Shown: one piece after another, positions 1 to 5,651 of the stretch
How positions within the stretch are numbered: the stretch's first letter is position 1
Layout: each line of letters opens with the position of its first letter
Assembly (NCBI GenBank): GCA_903868205.1
Contig: CAIPUJ010000095.1
Coordinates: 1-5,651 of the forward strand
Origin: an uncultured bacterium
GTDB lineage: Bacteria; Patescibacteriota; Minisyncoccia; Phycocordibacterales; GWA1-40-21
Reading direction: 5' to 3'
DNA: 5,651 bases
The notes under the pieces: generated by a model
Seen by the model: the letters and a program-made list of their open reading frames with translations, nothing else
Told to the model about the DNA's origin: nothing
Database searches by the model: none
Made by a program: the position numbers and the translations under genes

Positions 1-12
1 ATTTAATATTTT

Positions 13-1263
13 ATGTTAAAAAAATTCTATATCTTTGCTTCTGTTGTAATTTTTTCTCTCTCTTTCGCCAGTGTTTCTTCCGCACAAACAATTCTTACTG
101 ATGTTATAGACAATATCTTTAATTATGACCTTTATAAAACATCTCAAGGGGCGGATGTTATTAAACTACAAAAAGTTTTAAACCTTGATGGAGATACCGT
201 TGTTTCTTGTGGTGGAACAGGTTCTGTTGGCAATGAATCAGACTATTTTGGACCAGCCACAGAAAAAGCTGTTATAAAATTTCAAAATAAATATAGCATA
301 TCTCCAGCCAATGGTTATGTTGGCCAAAAAACTAGGGATGTTTTAAACGCTGTTTATAGATGCTATTTTATTTCGAATGAGTGTACTCCGCAAATACCGA
401 TGAAAACTGTGGCTTCAGCTTGTGTTGTAAGAGAAACTCCTGTTGTTACAAAAAATGAAGGACTGAGTATATGTAAATTAGTAGAGCTTCTTATTTCTGT
501 AGATGCCATAAAGAAAGACAAGATAGACCAAGCAAGAAGTGTCGCCTCACAATACGATTCTTCTGGTTCTTGTGGAACTATGTTTGTAGAATTAAAAGCG
601 AATAACGAAGACTCTGTGTCAATTATGTCAGGCGCTCCAGTGACTCTTTCTTGGAAATCAAATGGGGTAACTTCATGTAAAATAGGCACACAATCACAAA
701 GCGCATCTGGCACACAGATAGTTTATCCATATCAATCAGATAAATTCACTATCGTTTGTAAAGGCAAAACTTCTGACGTTTCTGACTCAGTCAGTATTTC
801 TATTTTTACAGAAAACTTTACAAAAGTAGAAGTCGCACCTCCCTTTGACTACGCAACAACATCTACAGATCTTGCAGAAAGATCGACAGATCTTTGTCTT
901 ATAAAAAAGACACCGTCTGGTTACCCAGCAAAACCAGTACACTGGATGGCCTCTACATCATATGCTTATGAGGATTTAACAAACGTTATCAGTTCTTGGC
1001 AAGGTATAGGACCATCTTTTGCCTCTTCCTCAATTTTTAATAAAACTTATATAAAAGGTTTGGAGCTATTTACTCAATCAAACGACCAGGTAACAACAAC
1101 GACAGTTAAGGCTACGTACAAAAAAGAGAGAATAACTTTTACTTGTATACCAGAGGTAATAAAAGAGGTGCGTCTTGAAGGAGGTGAGTGTAACATCTTA
1201 AAGCGTATTTGGTCTACCTATATAAATTTATGGTTTATACACGGTAAATGTAGCGCCTTCTAA
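13..1263 (+). CDS. Secreted peptidoglycan-binding protein with Ig-like domain
   Basis: This is a predicted exported envelope protein of 416 residues. Residues 1-24 form a signal peptide: KK at 3-4, a hydrophobic core at 5-21, and an S-S-A cleavage site before Q25. Residues about 43-114 match a PG_binding_1 domain, with the pattern G-A-D-V-I-K-L-Q-K-V-L at 46-56, Y-F-G-P-A-T at 78-83, V-I-K-F-Q at 87-91 and G-Y-V-G-x-K-T at 101-107. Residues 154-180 form a short helix-like segment. Residues 190-264 look like the Ig-like domain often seen in Patescibacteria surface proteins (TLSW at 211-214, paired C222 and C249, final SDSVSISI-type strand). Residues 265-416 match nothing I recognise. The mature part has 12 cysteines, so disulfides are possible. 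There is no C-terminal membrane anchor or LPXTG motif. The ATG at 13 is chosen because the signal peptide starts there; only 12 bases precede it and they contain no Shine-Dalgarno. The domain calls are firm to moderate. The biological role is unknown, beyond probable cell-wall attachment. Confidence 0.85.
   Translation: MLKKFYIFASVVIFSLSFASVSSAQTILTDVIDNIFNYDLYKTSQGADVIKLQKVLNLDGDTVVSCGGTGSVGNESDYFGPATEKAVIKFQNKYSISPANGYVGQKTRDVLNAVYRCYFISNECTPQIPMKTVASACVVRETPVVTKNEGLSICKLVELLISVDAIKKDKIDQARSVASQYDSSGSCGTMFVELKANNEDSVSIMSGAPVTLSWKSNGVTSCKIGTQSQSASGTQIVYPYQSDKFTIVCKGKTSDVSDSVSISIFTENFTKVEVAPPFDYATTSTDLAERSTDLCLIKKTPSGYPAKPVHWMASTSYAYEDLTNVISSWQGIGPSFASSSIFNKTYIKGLELFTQSNDQVTTTTVKATYKKERITFTCIPEVIKEVRLEGGECNILKRIWSTYINLWFIHGKCSAF
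865..895. repeat. Direct repeat and small hairpin in the secreted-protein gene
   Basis: ACAGATCTT occurs at 865-873 and again at 886-894, 21 bp apart, so the protein repeats S-T-D-L at residues 284-287 and 291-294. The second copy also forms part of an inverted repeat (878-884 with 889-895, 4-base loop). It may mark a small local duplication in the segment after the Ig-like domain. Confidence 0.5.
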
Positions 1264-1280
1264 CCAAAAAGGAAAACCTA

Positions 1281-1314
1281 ATTCTAGAATACTATTTTTC
1301 TAGAAAAATAGAAT
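1281..1314. repeat. Two adjacent palindromes at the convergent gene junction
   Basis: Bases 1281-1290 form a 10-bp perfect palindrome and 1292-1311 a 20-bp perfect palindrome (CTATTTTTCT and its reverse complement). The second can fold as an 8-bp stem with a 4-base loop. Both contain TCTAGA. They cover the last codons and the stop of the minus-strand membrane-protein gene, 20 bp from the stop of the plus-strand gene. The position suits transcription end signals for one or both strands, but the stem is AT-rich and no good T-run follows on either side, so terminator activity is doubtful. Confidence 0.7.
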
Positions 1315-2807
1315 CGCACCACTGGATCAATTAATTTCTCTACCGGAGCAAAATTATTTGTTAAAATTACTGTACTTGAGCTAAATTTTAAGTCATTAGT
1401 TACGAGTTTGTGAGCCAAAAAACTGTTTTCACCAGAAAACAGTTTTTTGGCTAGGGCATCTGTCATAAGCGGTAAATCTCCTTTTACACCGATAATTACT
1501 ATATTTTGAACACTTTCAGTTGTTGCCCCAAAATTAAAAACATAAAAATTCGGAAAGGTTATTTTGAAAGTATTAATTACACTTTCTGTAAATCTTGCGT
1601 TCTCTCCTTTCATTTCTCCTATAAAATTTATAGCATACACACCACCGTCTGTTAGCTTTGCCTTCACCTCTTCATTCCATTCTTTTGTAAGTAAATACCA
1701 TGGCACAGAAATAAAAGAATTGTAGGCGTCACCAAAAATCACATCATATTTTTGTGCTTCTTTATTTATTATCACTTTTGCATCCCCTACCTTTGTCTCA
1801 ATATCATATTTATTTAAATCAAAATAATCTTCTGCTATTTTCTTGAGTTCTGGATCTACGTCTATCACCGACACCTTGGCATCTTTATAATATTCTTTAA
1901 AATATTTAGGTAATGTATAAGCTCCGGCGCCTATTACCAAGATATCTTTTATATCTTTTTTCAAATTTGAAAAAACCGGATATATTTCCGGGTAAAAATA
2001 CTCATTAGTTTTTTCTGGCATTATACTATGTGAATCAAAGTCCAAAAAAAGTAGCCTAGACTTTCCAAACCCATACAAATCCATATCGGCAACCTTGGCT
2101 TTATAATAATTTGTTTCTTTTTCAAACAAAGATTTTTTTTCTGTACCCGTTTTGCTTTGTATAAAAAATACTGAAGCCATTATCAATATAGTTATCATTA
2201 TTATAAAAATCTCACTCTTTTGATACTTTATAAAAAACAACCCCGTTACTGCAAGGACTACCGCTATGGCCCATATCGTTTCTATACTACCGATTGTTGA
2301 AACAAAGAAGAAACCTGTAGCAAAGACACCAATGACACTTCCTACAGACCACACAGACGATAACAAGCCATACTCAGTAGCTATTTTTGAAAAGTTGTCA
2401 GCATACTTTTTAAGAATTATGGGTTGTATCATTCCAATAACAATCGCAGGAATAAAAAAAAGATAAGAAGCCATCAAAAGATTTAATAATAAAATAGAAT
2501 TTGAAGAATTAAGTATTATTTTTGTATTTTGAGCAAGAGTAGGAATTATAGAAACAAGTATCGCAGAAACAAAAAACACATAAGACAAAAGAATGCTGTT
2601 TTTTATCTTGTCCCCCAACATACCACCAAACCAACTACCAATAGAAAGACCGAGTAGTGTAATTCCAATAACAGATGTCCAAGTATATACAGAGCTACCA
2701 ATTATCGGAGCAACTATTCTAGAAGATATAAGCTCTACTGTCATAATAGAAAATCCAGCGATAAATGATCCGAGGAGATAAAGATTTTTCTTATTTAAAA
2801 TAAACAT
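1284..2807 (-). CDS. Membrane protein fused to spermidine-synthase-like domain
   Basis: This 507-residue protein has two parts. The N-terminal part has about seven hydrophobic helices (roughly 9-31, 40-61, 72-92, 104-130, 147-171, 175-193, 199-217), of the kind annotated as fused MFS/spermidine synthase. Residues about 235-500 form a Rossmann methyltransferase/aminopropyltransferase-like domain, probably cytoplasmic. Its motifs are LLFLDFDSHS (252-261), Y-F-Y-P-E (270-274), the nucleotide loop VIGAGAY (291-297), VIDVDP (314-319), GDAKV (341-345), YDVIFGDAYNS (354-364) and TNNFAPVE (483-490). The TNNFAPVE segment resembles the TDD-x-APVE signature of these fusion proteins. In classical SpeE the catalytic motif is DxxD; here it reads D360-A-Y-N363, so spermidine synthesis is uncertain and the substrate is unknown. 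The ATG abuts the rsmA stop, suggesting translational coupling; there is no good Shine-Dalgarno. The gene carries perfect inverted repeats at 1413-1452, 1956-1975 and 1292-1311. The family call is confident; the reaction is not. Confidence 0.88.
   Translation of the reverse strand: MFILNKKNLYLLGSFIAGFSIMTVELISSRIVAPIIGSSVYTWTSVIGITLLGLSIGSWFGGMLGDKIKNSILLSYVFFVSAILVSIIPTLAQNTKIILNSSNSILLLNLLMASYLFFIPAIVIGMIQPIILKKYADNFSKIATEYGLLSSVWSVGSVIGVFATGFFFVSTIGSIETIWAIAVVLAVTGLFFIKYQKSEIFIIMITILIMASVFFIQSKTGTEKKSLFEKETNYYKAKVADMDLYGFGKSRLLFLDFDSHSIMPEKTNEYFYPEIYPVFSNLKKDIKDILVIGAGAYTLPKYFKEYYKDAKVSVIDVDPELKKIAEDYFDLNKYDIETKVGDAKVIINKEAQKYDVIFGDAYNSFISVPWYLLTKEWNEEVKAKLTDGGVYAINFIGEMKGENARFTESVINTFKITFPNFYVFNFGATTESVQNIVIIGVKGDLPLMTDALAKKLFSGENSFLAHKLVTNDLKFSSSTVILTNNFAPVEKLIDPVVRFYFSRKIVF
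1413..1452. repeat. Perfect 18-bp-stem inverted repeat inside a gene
   Basis: Bases 1413-1430 are the exact reverse complement of 1435-1452, around a 4-base loop (1431-1434, ACCA). The arms contain an A6 run (1417-1422) and a T6 run (1443-1448). The element lies within the coding sequence of the membrane/spermidine-synthase-like gene and encodes residues about 453-465 (AKKLFSGENSFLA), 129 bp before its stop. A chance 18-bp perfect stem in this length of AT-rich DNA is very unlikely. It could be a terminator, an RNA processing or stability element, or a small palindromic insertion. The inverted repeat is certain; its role is not. Confidence 0.95.
1417..1448 (+). terminator. Candidate terminator for the plus-strand gene
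   Basis: Read on the plus strand, this core has an A6 tract, an 8-bp stem (CTGTTTTC / GAAAACAG), a 4-base loop and a T6 tract, which is the form of an intrinsic terminator. It lies 150 bp past the stop of the secreted-protein gene, where no better terminator is seen. On the minus strand the same form exists, but translating ribosomes of the gene that contains it should prevent folding. The stem is modest in GC, so this is a suggestion. Confidence 0.35.
1956..1975. repeat. 20-bp perfect palindrome in coding sequence
   Basis: The sequence is T6-CAAA followed by its exact reverse complement TTTG-A6, with no spacer. It encodes residues about 279-284 (FSNLKK) of the membrane/spermidine-synthase-like protein, just before the SAM-type nucleotide loop. 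Because it is built largely of A and T runs, it could arise by chance more easily than the two longer stems. Confidence 0.8.
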
Positions 2808-3614
2808 CTATATATTCTCTACTATTTTCTTCCAATCTTCAAGCCTTAAGTCTTCTGCGCGGATTTTTTCGTTGAAACCGAGGGTGGAAAAAATTTGCTG
2901 CAAATTTTTTCCACCCATTATTCCATCTTCTCCAAGAGAATCCTTCAAATTCCCCAAAAGCATCTTCCTTTTGTGTGCAAACCCAGCTTTTAATACTTCA
3001 AAAAACCTATCCTCACTAAAATCTTTAAAATAATTTTTTGATATATTATCAATAATTAGCACTGCAGAATCCACTTTTGGAGCTGGTACAAAGCTTCCTT
3101 TTGAAACTTTCATCGCCATACTTGGTATTCCATATGCTTTTACACTTATTGATAACAAACTTTCTTTATTATCTCTTGCAATAATCCTATCGGCTATCTC
3201 TTTTTGTACCAAAACCACTATTTTTGTTGGGTTTATTGGCCCAGAAAGGAATTTCCTAAAAAATAATCCAGTAATATAATATGGAATATTCGCAATTATT
3301 TTAAATTTACCATTTTCAATTCCTAACTTCTCTGTATTATCTTCTAAAATATCACCTTCAAACAATTGAAACTTGCTTTCTGATATTTCTTTTGTAAATT
3401 TTTCTTCCAAAATTGAAATAAGTCTATGATCTTTCTCTACAGCAATTACTTTTCCTGATTTTTCTAATAGTTTTACTGTTAAAGCTCCCTCTCCTGGCCC
3501 AACTTCCAATACAATATCATTCGCAGATATCTCTCCTGCCTCAGTAATCTTCTGTAAAACTCCTTCGTTCTTAAGGAAATTTTGTCCAAGTGATTTTTTT
3601 GCGAATATACTCAT
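2808..3614 (-). CDS. rsmA: 16S rRNA (A1518/A1519-N6) dimethyltransferase RsmA/KsgA
   Basis: RsmA uses S-adenosylmethionine to dimethylate two adjacent adenines in the helix 45 loop of 16S rRNA, a late step in small-subunit assembly in the cytoplasm. The 268-residue length is typical. Visible motifs are S-L-G-Q-N-F-L (8-14), the SAM loop EVGPGEGALT (37-46), the acidic ribose-binding E60, EGDIL (86-90), the catalytic N-I-P-Y-Y (109-113), FVPAPKVDSAV (175-185), the C-terminal GFAHKRKML (211-219) and RAEDLRLEDW (252-261). All key residues are present, so the enzyme should be active. The ATG start places SLGQNFL near residue 8, as is usual. The gene begins 16 bp after the helicase stop, in another frame, and its TAG is followed at once by the next ATG in the same frame. 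Residues about 229-240, between the KRKML helix and the last motif, seem slightly longer than usual and coincide with a 16-bp-stem hairpin at 2882-2916. Confidence 0.96.
   Translation of the reverse strand: MSIFAKKSLGQNFLKNEGVLQKITEAGEISANDIVLEVGPGEGALTVKLLEKSGKVIAVEKDHRLISILEEKFTKEISESKFQLFEGDILEDNTEKLGIENGKFKIIANIPYYITGLFFRKFLSGPINPTKIVVLVQKEIADRIIARDNKESLLSISVKAYGIPSMAMKVSKGSFVPAPKVDSAVLIIDNISKNYFKDFSEDRFFEVLKAGFAHKRKMLLGNLKDSLGEDGIMGGKNLQQIFSTLGFNEKIRAEDLRLEDWKKIVENI
2882..2916. repeat. Perfect 16-bp-stem inverted repeat inside rsmA
   Basis: Bases 2882-2897 are the exact reverse complement of 2901-2916, around a 3-base loop (2898-2900). The outer six pairs are GGGTGG/CCACCC and the rest is A/T-rich apart from one G-C pair next to the loop. 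It falls 72 bp before the rsmA stop and encodes residues about 234-245 (GGKNLQQIFSTL), between the KRKML helix and the final conserved motif. The sequence is unlike the 1413-1452 element, so they are not copies of one repeat. The RNA would form a very stable hairpin when not covered by ribosomes. Confidence 0.95.
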
Positions 3615-3630
3615 ACTTTTTATTTTAATA

Positions 3631-5577
3631 CTACCACTCTAAATAGATTATCTTTTCTCTGTACTCAAAGTGTTCTTCCTCTAGAAAATCATTATCAATA
3701 TCTGCAAAGAATTGCGATGGAAAATTCATTTGTTGAGAGCCATATATAGTACGCATCTCTGCATATGTTAAGAATAACTTAATTCTAGCACGAGTCAAAG
3801 CTACGTAAAAAAGTCTTCTTTCCTCTTCCATTTCTTCCGGTGTCTTTTCATCTTTTCCTACCGGCTGATGTGGGAATAGATCTTCTTCAAGCCCTGTTAT
3901 AAATACATAATCAAATTCTAAACCTTTTGCAGCGTGTACTGTCATAAGCTTCACTGCATTTTCATTTTTCTCAAGTGAATCTTGGTCTGTAGCTAAAGCT
4001 GCTTCCTCTAAAAGTTTCTCAATACCTTCTGGTCTAGGCAAATGATCGTATTTTACAGCGAGAGTCGCAAGCTCTCTCATGTTTTCTAATCTTTCTTTAT
4101 CATCTTCTGTTCCTTTCTGTAATTCTAATTCTAGACCAGTTTCTCTGATTATAAATTTAATAATATCGGAAGGTTTTTCTTTTTCTGCTTCTTTTTTTAT
4201 TCTTTCTAATAAATTGAAGAAAGAATTTACTTTTTCTTTCACTCCCAACGGTAGTTTATCTCTTCCCCCTTCAAATATTTTTAATATAGTAACTTTCCCT
4301 ATTCCCCTAGCCGGAACATTTATAATCCTCTTAATATCACTTAAGCTTTCTGGATTAACACCGGCTCTTAAAAAAGAAAGGATGTCCTTAACCTCTTTTC
4401 TATCAAAGAATTTTGTTCCAAGAACTTGATACGGAACACTCTCAGTAAGAAAAGCCTCCTCAAGAATACGAGATTGGAAGTTTGCTCTATATAGTACCGC
4501 TATTTCTCTAGGAGATCCCCCTTTTTCTATTATTTCCTTGGCTTTTCTGGCTATGAATCTAGATTCTTCCATCTCATTTATACCTTTAAAGAAAGAAATT
4601 TTGTCTCCCTCTGCGTTTTTTGTAAAAAGATTTTTCTCTCTTCTAAGTTTATTTTTTTTAATTACTGCATTAGCAACCGCAAGGATTGTTTGTGTTGATC
4701 TATAGTTTTGTTCTAGGAGAATTACTTTGGCTTCTGGATAATCTTCTTCAAAACTTAAAATATTTTGTATGTCTGCTCCTCTCCATGAATAAATACTCTG
4801 GTCTATATCACCAACCACACAGATATTCCTATTTTTCTCTACTAAAAGCTTCACTGTTCCATACTGAACCTTATTTGTATCTTGATATTCGTCAATGTGA
4901 ATATATTTCCAAATATTTTGGTATTTTTCTAATACTTCTTTGTGGTTTTTAAGTAATTGAAAACTTTTTAATAACAAATCATCAAAGTCTAAAGCCTTCT
5001 CTTCTGCGAGTTTTTGTTCATATAAAGGCCAGACGGAAGATACTACTCCTTGTAATGAATATCCCTTCTGATCTTTTTCGCTTTTATATTCCTGACAAGT
5101 CTTTTGATCACCCTTTTCTCTTGAAATTATGTTTAAGATTTTACCTGGCTCAAATTGTTTTGAATCTATATCTAATTTTTTAAGACAATCCTTAATAAGT
5201 TTAAGTGAATCAGCTCTGTCCATAATACTAAAATTTCTTGTAAGTCCCAGAAGTTTACTATTTTCTTTCAAAATATGTACCCCGAGAGAGTGAAAAGTAC
5301 TTACAAAAGGTTTATTTCTAAAATAAACCGGCATATTTAAACTTTTATCTTCCCCAATTACTTTTTCTACTCTTTCTCTCATCTCTTTGGCTGCTTTGTT
5401 TGTAAAGGTGATAGCTAAAATATTCTCTGGGGCTACTCCTTCCTTTATTAAATGTAAAATTCTATGAGTAATAGTCTTGGTTTTCCCTGCACCTGCTCCA
5501 GCAATTATTAAAATTGGTCCGTCTTTCTGTAAGACAGCTTGTTTCTGTTGTTCATTTAATCCTTCTAAATGTTTCAT
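3631..5577 (-). CDS. uvrD: UvrD/PcrA/Rep-family superfamily 1 DNA helicase
   Basis: This is an ATP-dependent 3'-5' DNA helicase of the UvrD/PcrA/Rep group, which unwinds DNA in repair and replication restart. The 648 residues carry the full motif set: Q motif LNEQQKQAV (7-15), Walker A AGAGAGKT (26-33), Ia ITFTNKAAKEM (56-66), Ib STFHSLG (93-99), Walker B DEYQD (229-233), III GDIDQSIYSWRGA (256-268), IV LEQNYRS (288-294), the 2B-region pattern FFDRKEVKDILSFLR (390-404) and N-V-P-A-R-G-I-G (420-427), V TVHAAKGLEFD (546-556), and VI EEERRLFYVALTRAR (584-598). It ends about 50 residues after motif VI, so it appears to lack the C-terminal Tudor-like extension of longer PcrA/UvrD proteins; its length is nearer to Rep. 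The precise subfamily is therefore open. The start is supported by the usual L-x-G-L-N-x-x-Q a few residues in. The TAG stop is backed by an in-frame TAA one codon later. It is the first gene of the minus-strand cluster. Confidence 0.95.
   Translation of the reverse strand: MKHLEGLNEQQKQAVLQKDGPILIIAGAGAGKTKTITHRILHLIKEGVAPENILAITFTNKAAKEMRERVEKVIGEDKSLNMPVYFRNKPFVSTFHSLGVHILKENSKLLGLTRNFSIMDRADSLKLIKDCLKKLDIDSKQFEPGKILNIISREKGDQKTCQEYKSEKDQKGYSLQGVVSSVWPLYEQKLAEEKALDFDDLLLKSFQLLKNHKEVLEKYQNIWKYIHIDEYQDTNKVQYGTVKLLVEKNRNICVVGDIDQSIYSWRGADIQNILSFEEDYPEAKVILLEQNYRSTQTILAVANAVIKKNKLRREKNLFTKNAEGDKISFFKGINEMEESRFIARKAKEIIEKGGSPREIAVLYRANFQSRILEEAFLTESVPYQVLGTKFFDRKEVKDILSFLRAGVNPESLSDIKRIINVPARGIGKVTILKIFEGGRDKLPLGVKEKVNSFFNLLERIKKEAEKEKPSDIIKFIIRETGLELELQKGTEDDKERLENMRELATLAVKYDHLPRPEGIEKLLEEAALATDQDSLEKNENAVKLMTVHAAKGLEFDYVFITGLEEDLFPHQPVGKDEKTPEEMEEERRLFYVALTRARIKLFLTYAEMRTIYGSQQMNFPSQFFADIDNDFLEEEHFEYREKIIYLEW
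5309..5329. repeat. 9-bp-stem inverted repeat in the helicase gene
   Basis: The arms GGTTTATTT and AAATAAACC flank a 3-base loop (5318-5320). It lies in the 5' part of the helicase gene and encodes residues about 84-89 (VYFRNK), a region between motifs Ia and Ib that is variable in the family. It is short and could be chance. Confidence 0.6.
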
Positions 5578-5584
5578 CTCAATA

Positions 5585-5593
5585 AATATATCA
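5585..5593 (-). promoter_or_regulatory. Candidate extended -10 promoter upstream of the helicase
   Basis: On the minus strand this reads TG-A-TATATT, an extended -10 with one mismatch to TATAAT. The hexamer ends 7 bases before the helicase ATG, so transcription from it would give a leaderless or nearly leaderless mRNA, which would fit the lack of a Shine-Dalgarno. There is no convincing -35. In AT-rich DNA such matches are common, so confidence is low. Confidence 0.25.
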
Positions 5594-5637
5594 TGAGTAG
5601 TTTATAGATTCCTAATCCAATATCTTTTCTTGTTTTC

Positions 5638-5649
5638 TTTATATATAAA
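5638..5649. promoter_or_regulatory. TA-rich palindrome at the right edge
   Basis: TTTATATATAAA is a perfect 12-bp palindrome, 61 bp upstream of the helicase start. It contains TATAAA on both strands, so it could supply a -10 box for the helicase cluster or for a divergent gene beyond the window. Nothing else is seen in the 74 bases upstream of the helicase: no start codon with a usable frame, no RNA gene. Confidence 0.2.
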
Positions 5650-5651
5650 AT

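Noticed and set aside
363..713. Minus-strand open frame of 116 codons inside the secreted-protein gene.
   Set aside because: It lies wholly opposite a well-supported gene, has no recognisable domain or start signal, and looks like a shadow frame.
1190..1263. Possible frameshift near the end of the secreted protein, because its last 25 residues look unusual.
   Set aside because: The other two frames close at once with stop codons, and no alternative continuation is visible, so there is no support for a frameshift.
2110..2130. 7-bp stem followed by a T-run on the plus strand, terminator-like.
   Set aside because: The stem is short, lacks GC apart from one pair, and no plus-strand gene lies nearby for it to terminate.
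4199..4226. 9-bp inverted repeat with a 10-base loop in the helicase gene.
   Set aside because: The arms are simple pyrimidine/purine-rich AT sequence in a lysine/glutamate-rich coding stretch, and a match of this size is expected by chance.
4555..4566. 12-bp palindrome GAATCTAGATTC in the helicase gene.
   Set aside because: It is short enough to occur by chance in a window of this size and has no positional link to a gene boundary.
4686..4952. Plus-strand open frame of 88 codons with hydrophobic residues, opposite the helicase.
   Set aside because: It overlaps conserved helicase motifs on the other strand and has no family features; the hydrophobic look follows from the antisense of AT-rich coding sequence.
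13..5577. Use of a recoded UGA, as in some Patescibacteria lineages.
   Set aside because: None of the four genes ends in TGA, but all read through at normal length with no in-frame TGA and with glycine from GGN codons, so the standard bacterial code suffices.

Overview
The window looks like ordinary chromosome from an AT-rich bacterium (about one third G+C by eye). The most likely source is a Candidate Phyla Radiation / Patescibacteria genome, probably of Parcubacteria type. Three features point there: a secreted protein that joins a peptidoglycan-binding domain to an Ig-like domain, in a style I recall as common in that group; a spermidine-synthase-like domain fused to a membrane region; and compact genes with almost no intergenic DNA. 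This is inference from gene style, because no rRNA or other phylogenetic marker is present. The standard bacterial code fits: all four genes read through to natural ends, with TAA once and TAG three times.

Layout. Bases 13-1263 (+) encode the exported cell-wall-binding protein. It converges tail to tail, across 20 bp, with a three-gene minus-strand cluster that probably forms one transcript, running right to left: a UvrD/PcrA/Rep-family DNA helicase (5577-3631), the 16S rRNA dimethyltransferase RsmA/KsgA (3614-2808), and a seven-helix membrane protein with a spermidine-synthase-like domain (2807-1284). The helicase and rsmA are 16 bp apart. The rsmA TAG stop directly abuts the ATG of the next gene, in the same frame. 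Bases 5578-5651 hold only the upstream region of the helicase, with a weak candidate promoter. None of the four starts has a clear Shine-Dalgarno sequence.

How they work together. The helicase (DNA repair/replication) and RsmA (ribosome maturation) are housekeeping genes. The membrane protein is of unknown reaction, and its link to the other two is only co-transcription. The exported protein belongs to the envelope and is transcribed from the other strand.

What stands out. Two long perfect inverted repeats lie inside protein-coding sequence: an 18-bp stem at 1413-1452 near the 3' end of the membrane-protein gene, and a 16-bp stem at 2882-2916 near the 3' end of rsmA. Smaller palindromes sit at 1292-1311, 1956-1975, 5309-5329 and 878-895. 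The 1413-1452 element has the A-tract/hairpin/T-tract form of a bidirectional intrinsic terminator and could end the convergent transcript. I see no mobile element, CRISPR array, RNA gene or recognisable new defence or metabolic system.
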